The notes under the pieces were generated by a model that was not told the origin of the DNA, searched no databases, and saw nothing but the letters and a program-made list of their open reading frames with translations. Shown here in pieces: positions 5,318 to 10,280 of a stretch of 10,280 nucleotides of DNA (position 1 is the stretch's first letter; each line of letters begins with the position of its first letter). The DNA lies in assembly GCA_011773795.1 (NCBI GenBank), contig WVWW01000164.1:1-10280 (forward strand), read 5' to 3'. The position numbers were made by a program, and so were the translations under genes. This stretch comes from Acidobacteriota bacterium. GTDB lineage: Bacteria > Acidobacteriota > Polarisedimenticolia > Polarisedimenticolales > Polarisedimenticolaceae.

Positions 5318-7306
5318 ATGACCAACGCGCCCGAAGCGGTCTTCCGCGACGCCCTGACCCGCGCAATCGAGAGCGCGTGGGATCTCGCGCCCACCGAGAT
5401 CCCGTTGACCTATCCGCCCAACGCCGAGCTCGGGGACCTCGCGTCCCCCGTCTGCTTCGAGCTTGCCCGCACGCTCAAACGCTCCCCGCGCGAGATCGCC
5501 GCCGCGATCGCGGACGCGTTCCGGGCGGGCGACGGGATCGAGCGGGTCGAGGTAGCCGGAGCCGGTTATCTCAACGCCTTCCTCGACCGCGATGTGTTCC
5601 TGCGCGAGAAGTTGTCGGGGGCAACCGCACCGGCGGCGCCGGATGCGCGTAAGATCATCGTCGAGCACACGAACATCAACCCCAACAAGGCCGCGCACAT
5701 CGGCCACCTGCGCAACGCCGTCCTCGGCGACACGTTGGTCCGCTTTCTTCGGCGGATCGGCCGCGATGTCGAGGTCCAGAACTACATCGACGACACCGGC
5801 GTTCAGGTTGCCGATCTCGTCGTCGGTTTTCAGCAGATCCGTGGGGAAGGTCTGGCGCAGATCCTCGAGCGCTACTCCGAGGAGGCCTTGCGCGAGCGCG
5901 GCCAACGTTTCGACTATCTCGCCTGGGACCTCTACGCCGAGGTGACGCAGTGGTACGCGGATGACGACGCACGGTTGACCCACCGTGCCGCCTGCCTCGA
6001 GGCGATGGAGCGCGGCGACAACGAAACGGCCGAGATCGCGGCCCACGTTTCGCGCCGCATGGTCCAGCACCACCTCGAGACGATGGACCGCATCGGCGCG
6101 CGCTACGACGTGTTGCCGCGGGAGAGCGACATCCTGCGACTCGACTTCTGGAAGCACGCCTTCGAGCGGCTCAAGAGCAGTTCGGCGATTCACCTCACCG
6201 AACGGGGAAAGAACGCCGGTTGCTGGGTGATGGACCTTGCGGATGCCGAGGCGGGCGCGGGCGAGGACCAGAAGGTCATCGTGCGCTCCAACGGCACCGT
6301 GACCTACGTGGGCAAGGACATCGCCTACCAGATGTGGAAGTTCGGGCTGCTCGGAAAGGACTTTCACTACGACGCGTTCGACTGGTCGCCACGTAGGGAA
6401 CTCTACTCGCTGTGGTCCACCTGCTCCGACGGACGCGACGAGAACCCGCGGAGCTTCGGCGGTGCGACTCGCGTGTACAACGTCATCGATACGCGGCAGT
6501 CGTACCTGCAGCGTGTCGTCCAGCAGGGGTTGCGGAGCCTCGGGCACGACGCACAGGCCGACCGGTCGATCCACTACGCGTACGAGATGGTCGCTCTGAC
6601 ACCGGCGGCCGTGGCCGCGATGTTCCCGGACCATCCGCTGAGCGAGGAGGATCGCGGCCGCGCGTACCTGGAGATGTCCGGCCGCAAAGGGTTGGGCGTC
6701 AAGGCCGACGACCTGCTCGACACGCTGATCGAGCGCGCGCGCAGCGAGATCGCCAAACGTAATCCCGAGCTCGACGCGAGTGAGATTGACGAGATGGCGC
6801 GGCGCATCGCCGTGGGCGCGGTGCGTTACTACATGCTGCGCTACACGCGAAACCGCGTCGTGGCCTTCGATCTCGACGCCGCGCTGGCGTTCGAGGGCGA
6901 GACCGGCCCCTACCTGCAGTACTCCGTGGTGCGGGCGCGCAACATCCTCGGCAAGGTCGAGCAGGCTTTCGGCCCCGAGTCCGTCGCGGCCGGCGAGCTC
7001 GGCCGGGATGTCTCCCTGGCCGCGCTGCCCCCGGGAACCGTCGCCGAGCACTGGAACCTGGTCTTGCAGTTTCTGCGTGTCGACGCGGTCGTCGCCCAGG
7101 CGGTCGAGACGCTGGAGCTGTCGACCGTGGCCAAGCACGCCTACACGCTGGCGCAGGCGTTCAACTCCTTCTACCACCGCTATCGCGTGGCCCAGGAAGA
7201 AAACGCATCGATCCGACGAGCACGCACCGCGATCGTCCGGCTGTACCACGACGGGATGCTCGAACTGCTGGAGCTGTTGGGGATCGAGGTACCCACCCGG
7301 ATGTGA
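5318..7306 (+). CDS. argS: Arginyl-tRNA synthetase, Thermus-like type
   Basis: This 662-residue class I enzyme charges tRNA-Arg with arginine using ATP in the cytoplasm. The N-terminal tRNA-binding domain (about 5-100) contains ELGDLASPVCFELARTLKRSP and AGAGYLNAFL. The catalytic domain carries VEHTNINPNKAAHIGHLRN, with the HIGH motif at 127-130, then YIDDTG (156-161) and RSNGTVTYVGKDIAYQMWKFG (323-343). Next come an insertion of about 40 residues, VIDTRQSYLQ (389-398) and EMSGRKG (452-458) in place of KMSKS. The DALR anticodon-binding domain (about 525-662) begins with GETGPYLQYSVVRARNI and ends with LLGIEVPTRM. It is longer than E. coli ArgRS (about 577). The insertion, the NVIDTRQ region and MSGRKG recall Thermus ArgRS (from memory). 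K124, just before HIGH, may compensate for the missing KMSKS lysine. ATG 5318 is preferred over GTG 5306, which lies inside the presumed -10. Confidence 0.97.
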   Translation: MTNAPEAVFRDALTRAIESAWDLAPTEIPLTYPPNAELGDLASPVCFELARTLKRSPREIAAAIADAFRAGDGIERVEVAGAGYLNAFLDRDVFLREKLSGATAPAAPDARKIIVEHTNINPNKAAHIGHLRNAVLGDTLVRFLRRIGRDVEVQNYIDDTGVQVADLVVGFQQIRGEGLAQILERYSEEALRERGQRFDYLAWDLYAEVTQWYADDDARLTHRAACLEAMERGDNETAEIAAHVSRRMVQHHLETMDRIGARYDVLPRESDILRLDFWKHAFERLKSSSAIHLTERGKNAGCWVMDLADAEAGAGEDQKVIVRSNGTVTYVGKDIAYQMWKFGLLGKDFHYDAFDWSPRRELYSLWSTCSDGRDENPRSFGGATRVYNVIDTRQSYLQRVVQQGLRSLGHDAQADRSIHYAYEMVALTPAAVAAMFPDHPLSEEDRGRAYLEMSGRKGLGVKADDLLDTLIERARSEIAKRNPELDASEIDEMARRIAVGAVRYYMLRYTRNRVVAFDLDAALAFEGETGPYLQYSVVRARNILGKVEQAFGPESVAAGELGRDVSLAALPPGTVAEHWNLVLQFLRVDAVVAQAVETLELSTVAKHAYTLAQAFNSFYHRYRVAQEENASIRRARTAIVRLYHDGMLELLELLGIEVPTRM

Positions 7307-7327
7307 CGGCGCGTGGTAACCTTTTTT
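7287..7327 (+). terminator. Possible intrinsic terminator at the end of argS
   Basis: AGGTacCCAC (7287-7296) pairs with GTGGtaACCT (7313-7322), giving eight pairs around a two-by-two mismatch. An inner CCG/CGG stem (7297-7299 and 7307-7309) continues the hairpin, and TTTTTT (7322-7327) follows directly. The left arm lies within the last argS codons. The mismatch weakens it, so termination may be partial. No clear promoter is seen between it and the next gene. Confidence 0.4.
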
Positions 7328-7364
7328 GCCGAATGAGACCAGGCCGCCCGTGTCGTCGCATGCC

Positions 7365-9137
7365 ATGAAACACGTCCTACTCGTGATCCTCATCGTCGCC
7401 CTGTGGAGCGGCGCCGCGGCCGAATCCGCACCGGCGACGATGCCCTTCTCTGAAGTCCGCAAGGGCATGCGCGGGACCGCGCGCACCGTATTCGACGGCA
7501 CCACCGTCGAGAGCTTCGACGTCGAGATCCTCGGCAAGCTGCCGAACATCGGCCCGAGCCAGAACCTGATCCTCGCGCGCTGCTCCGGCGGGCCGCTGGC
7601 CGAAACGGGCATCCTCTCCGGCATGAGCGGCAGCCCGGTGACGATCGACGGACGGCTGGTCGGTGCCATCGCCTACAGCTGGGGATTCTCGACCGAGGCG
7701 ATCGCCGGGATCACGCCGATCGAGGAGATGCTCGCGGTCGTGCGTCGGGACGCGGCCGTCGCGGAGCGCGCCGCGGGAAACGCCTGGGATTCCGGCTGGC
7801 GGCACGTGCTGTTCGACGCCTCGAGGCTCAGCGCGGTCTTCGATCGCACGCTCTCGACGCTGGCTAGCGCACCCCGCGGCTCCTGGGTTCAGCCGCTCGG
7901 CCTCGCAGGCTTCGGGCGTGGCGAGCGGCGGATCCGCAAACAGCTCGAGCGCGCCGGTATCCGGGCCGTGCAGGTCGGAGGCGCGGGTGAAAGCGGGACC
8001 GTGGCGCCCCCGCTCGAGCCCGGGTCGGCGATCGGGCTCAAGCTCGTCCGCGGCGATGTCGAGATGACCGCGACCGGGACCGTGACCTGGCTGGACGGGG
8101 ATGGCGTCCTCGCCTTCGGCCACCCGTTGTTCGGGCTCGGCGAGGTCGATCTTCCGATGACCGGCGCGCGTGTCGAGACGCTGATGCCCTCCCTGCAGAG
8201 CTCGGCCAAGGTGGCCGTCGCGCTCGACGAAATCGGCGCGCTGCGACAGGATCGAACCGCGGCCGTTTTCGGGCGGTTGGGTGCCGAGCCGTCGATGATC
8301 CCGATACGCGTCCAGCTCGACAGCGGTGCCGGCAGCCGCACGTTCTCCTTCGATGTCGCGGATGATCCGATGCTCGCCCCGGTCCTGTTTTACCTGGCGC
8401 TCGGCGGGATCATCCAGAACGAAGAACGCGCGTCGGGCAACCTCACCGTTCGGTTAGCGGACGGCTCGGTGATCAAGATGGACGACGACCAGGACGTCGC
8501 CCTCGACAACGTCTTCGCGGGCCCCGAGGCGCTCGACTATGCGACCGGGATCCCCGCCTACATCCTTCACCTTCTGATGAACAACGTCTGGTCCGCTCCA
8601 CGAATCGTCGGGGTCAACATCATCCTCGAGTACGACTCGCTACCCCGCAGCGCCAGACTGGTGCGGGCCGTGGCCGATCGCTACCGGGTGGCGCCCGGCG
8701 AAACCGTCGATCTCGAGCTCGTCCTTGCGCCGTTCAGAGGACCGCGCCGAACACTGCAAGCGTCGGTCCGGATCCCCGAAGAGCAACCTGCCGGGAAGCT
8801 GACCCTGCTCATCGGCGGCGCCGCTTCGGTGCAGCGGGACGAACAGACGGACAGCTCGATCCTGCCCCGTGATCTGGATCAGCTCGTCCTCCTGATCAAC
8901 CAGCTTCGGCGCAACGATCGGCTCTACGTGGTCGCTCCCACGGAGGACCCGGGGCTGTTCATCGACGGTGCCAGGATGCCGAACCTCCCGCCGTCGATCG
9001 CGGCTGTCCTCGCCCGGCCGGGCGGACGCGGGAACAGGATCCGGGTTCCGCGTCGGCACCTGCTGGAGGAATCGCTGGACGCAGGTGAAGTGGTCGAGGG
9101 AATGGCCCGTCTGGAGCTGGAGATCCTCGGGAAGTGA
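7365..9137 (+). CDS. Secreted SpoIVB/peptidase S55-like protein with rearranged motif order
   Basis: The predicted protein has 590 residues. The signal peptide (1-19) is MKH followed by hydrophobic VLLVILIVALW, with cleavage after GAAA. Residues 26-125 match the serine end of SpoIVB-type (S55) peptidases: PFSEVRKGMRGTARTVFDG, LGKLPNIGPSQNLILAR, then TGILSGMSGSPVTIDGRLVGAI (presumed nucleophile S88) and AGITPIEEM. Residues about 220-320 resemble the other half of S55, with TGTVTWLDGDGVLAFGHPLFGLG (presumed H253) and RQDRTAAVFGRLG. In B. subtilis SpoIVB the GH motif precedes GMSGSP; here the order is reversed. Residues about 325-590 are beta-rich and unassigned. SpoIVB cuts a membrane-complex protein during sporulation, but nothing here suggests sporulation, so the target is unknown. 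ATG 7365 fits the signal peptide best, although it lacks a strong ribosome site. GTG 7350, six bases after AGG, would add five residues. The stop overlaps the next start as GTGA. Confidence 0.82.
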   Translation: MKHVLLVILIVALWSGAAAESAPATMPFSEVRKGMRGTARTVFDGTTVESFDVEILGKLPNIGPSQNLILARCSGGPLAETGILSGMSGSPVTIDGRLVGAIAYSWGFSTEAIAGITPIEEMLAVVRRDAAVAERAAGNAWDSGWRHVLFDASRLSAVFDRTLSTLASAPRGSWVQPLGLAGFGRGERRIRKQLERAGIRAVQVGGAGESGTVAPPLEPGSAIGLKLVRGDVEMTATGTVTWLDGDGVLAFGHPLFGLGEVDLPMTGARVETLMPSLQSSAKVAVALDEIGALRQDRTAAVFGRLGAEPSMIPIRVQLDSGAGSRTFSFDVADDPMLAPVLFYLALGGIIQNEERASGNLTVRLADGSVIKMDDDQDVALDNVFAGPEALDYATGIPAYILHLLMNNVWSAPRIVGVNIILEYDSLPRSARLVRAVADRYRVAPGETVDLELVLAPFRGPRRTLQASVRIPEEQPAGKLTLLIGGAASVQRDEQTDSSILPRDLDQLVLLINQLRRNDRLYVVAPTEDPGLFIDGARMPNLPPSIAAVLARPGGRGNRIRVPRRHLLEESLDAGEVVEGMARLELEILGK

Positions 9138-10280
9138 GATTCCGTGTTGCCGCAACGCTGGCGATGGTCGTAACCGGGGGTACTTCCTTCGCCGCGGAAA
9201 CACGTACGTGGTCGGCCGGGCCGGCCGAGCTCCTGCGGGGAGACGCGGACGGGATCGCCGTATCGAGCCGCGGGCAGTTGTTCCTCGCTCCGCGTGTGCA
9301 GCGACTGGACGATGCGCTCGCCGCTGCCGCCACGCTCGAGGCATGGTCGGCATGCCCGGGGGATCCCGGAGAGGTGTTCTTCGGGACCGGGCCTGACGGC
9401 GTCGTCTATCGCACCGACGGGAACGGACGCGGCAGGGAGTTTTTTCGGACCGGAGAGGCGATGGTCACCGCGCTGTTGCGCCTATCCGACGGCACGCTGC
9501 TGGCCGGCACGTCTCCGGGAGGTCGCGTCTACCGGATCGATGGAGAGCGGCGCGGAGGACTCTGGGTCGAGACGGGCGAGCGCTACGTGTGGTCGCTGGC
9601 CGAGAGCGATGGCGGGAACGTTTACGCCGGGACCGGCGAGCGCGGCAAGGTCCTGCGGTTGCGTTCCGACGGATCGACCGAGACCCACTTCGACAGCGAT
9701 GAGCCGCACATCGTCGCGCTGCTGCATGACGGCGGCGGGACGCTCGTCGCCGGCGGTGCGGGAATCGGACGGCTCTACGAGATCGACATCGACGGGAACG
9801 GGCTGGTGCTCTACGACGACGATCTCGACGAGGCGCGGTCCATCGTTCGCACGGACGAGGACGGCTGGACGGTCGCGCTGGTCGGCACGCCGCAGCGCAC
9901 GGTGGAGCGTCCGGAGCTGCGTCTGCGTTTGCCGGACGGAGTGAGCGTCGAACCGAACGTCCCGCTCGAGGAACGCCGCGGACCGACCTTGCGCGGCGTG
10001 ATCGAGGGGCTCGAGAGCGAGGCGGCCACGAGCGCCGGGCCACGCGGACGCTTGATCCGCATCGATCGCAGTGGGCGACCCGTCGTGCTCTGGGAATCGG
10101 CCTCGGAAACACCGTTGAGCCTGGTGACCGATGCGGCGGGACGGGTGGTCATGGGCACCGGCGAACCGGCCCGCCTCTATCGTGTCGAACCCGACGACGA
10201 CATCGCGCTGCTGGCCACGTTGCGCGAGGCCCACCTCACGGCGCTGACCCGTGCCGATCGAACCGTGTTCGCGGGGACGA
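9134..10280 (+). CDS. Exported beta-propeller-type repeat protein (3' end outside window)
   Basis: An open frame from GTG 9134 reaches the window end without a stop, giving 382 visible residues. A signal peptide is likely (MRFRVAATLAMVVTGGTSFAAE, cut near residue 20-21), so it should act in the envelope or outside. It carries a repeat with a period of about 41 residues: VFFGTGPDGVVYRTD (81), LLAGTSPGGRVYRID (122), VYAGTGERGKVLRLR (163), LVAGGAGIGRLYEID (204), a degenerate copy near 248, GPRGRLIRID (302-311), VVMGTGEPARLYRVE (338) and the start of another at 378. This is the pattern of seven- or eight-bladed propellers of the NHL/YVTN/BNR kind, which usually bind ligands or proteins. About 11 extra residues interrupt the spacing between 248 and 297. 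The GTG overlaps the S55-like stop (GTGA), so the two are coupled and probably partners. The ligand, enzyme activity and full length are unknown. Confidence 0.8.
   Translation, partial: MRFRVAATLAMVVTGGTSFAAETRTWSAGPAELLRGDADGIAVSSRGQLFLAPRVQRLDDALAAAATLEAWSACPGDPGEVFFGTGPDGVVYRTDGNGRGREFFRTGEAMVTALLRLSDGTLLAGTSPGGRVYRIDGERRGGLWVETGERYVWSLAESDGGNVYAGTGERGKVLRLRSDGSTETHFDSDEPHIVALLHDGGGTLVAGGAGIGRLYEIDIDGNGLVLYDDDLDEARSIVRTDEDGWTVALVGTPQRTVERPELRLRLPDGVSVEPNVPLEERRGPTLRGVIEGLESEAATSAGPRGRLIRIDRSGRPVVLWESASETPLSLVTDAAGRVVMGTGEPARLYRVEPDDDIALLATLREAHLTALTRADRTVFAGT

Noticed and set aside
7314..7322. TGGTAACCT as an extended -10 promoter for the S55-like gene
   Set aside because: Only three bases of the -10 match, there is no -35 at a suitable distance, and the bases are better explained as the right arm of the terminator-like hairpin.
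5231..7669. An 812-codon open frame on the minus strand
   Set aside because: It lies antisense to argS and the S55-like gene, both strongly supported by motifs. Long antisense frames are expected where third codon positions are mostly G or C.

Overview
The window is a G+C-rich bacterial chromosome segment in which every supported gene lies on the plus strand and coding is almost continuous. The strong G+C bias at third codon positions gives long spurious antisense frames. GTG and TTG starts are common, and secreted SpoIVB/S55-like and beta-propeller proteins sit next to a Thermus-type arginyl-tRNA synthetase. Together with a cluster of repeat proteins and a PP2C phosphatase, this suggests a member of Acidobacteriota or a similar high-G+C environmental phylum. 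That placement is inference from gene style only. No rRNA, tRNA, mobile element or CRISPR array is visible.

Region 1 (1-3466) is a tightly packed, probably co-transcribed cluster. It holds the C-terminal tail of a HEAT-like repeat protein, a short RodZ-like protein (cytoplasmic helix-turn-helix plus one membrane span), a HEAT-like repeat protein with an acidic Ala/Glu linker, an eight-TPR protein and a complete PP2C-type Ser/Thr protein phosphatase. Two of the junctions are 4-base stop/start overlaps. The tail of the first gene resembles the tail of the third, so the cluster seems to carry two related repeat proteins around the membrane protein. No kinase is visible. The set reads as a membrane-anchored scaffold plus phosphatase module of unknown purpose.

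Region 2 (3467-5264) opens with a 136-base gap holding a good sigma70-type promoter and an imperfect inverted repeat. It then encodes a secreted 553-residue protein with a gluzincin-like region, in which the expected HExxH reads HQYAH, and a C-terminal fibronectin-III-like domain. It may be an inactive metallopeptidase relative.

Region 3 (5265-7327) is argS, probably with its own promoter so close to the ATG that the transcript would be nearly leaderless. An imperfect hairpin followed by six Ts at the argS end resembles an intrinsic terminator.

Region 4 (about 7365-10280) is a translationally coupled pair of exported proteins. The first is a SpoIVB/S55-like protein whose GMSGSP serine motif precedes the GH motif, the reverse of SpoIVB. 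The second is a beta-propeller protein with a repeat period of about 41 residues that runs off the window end.
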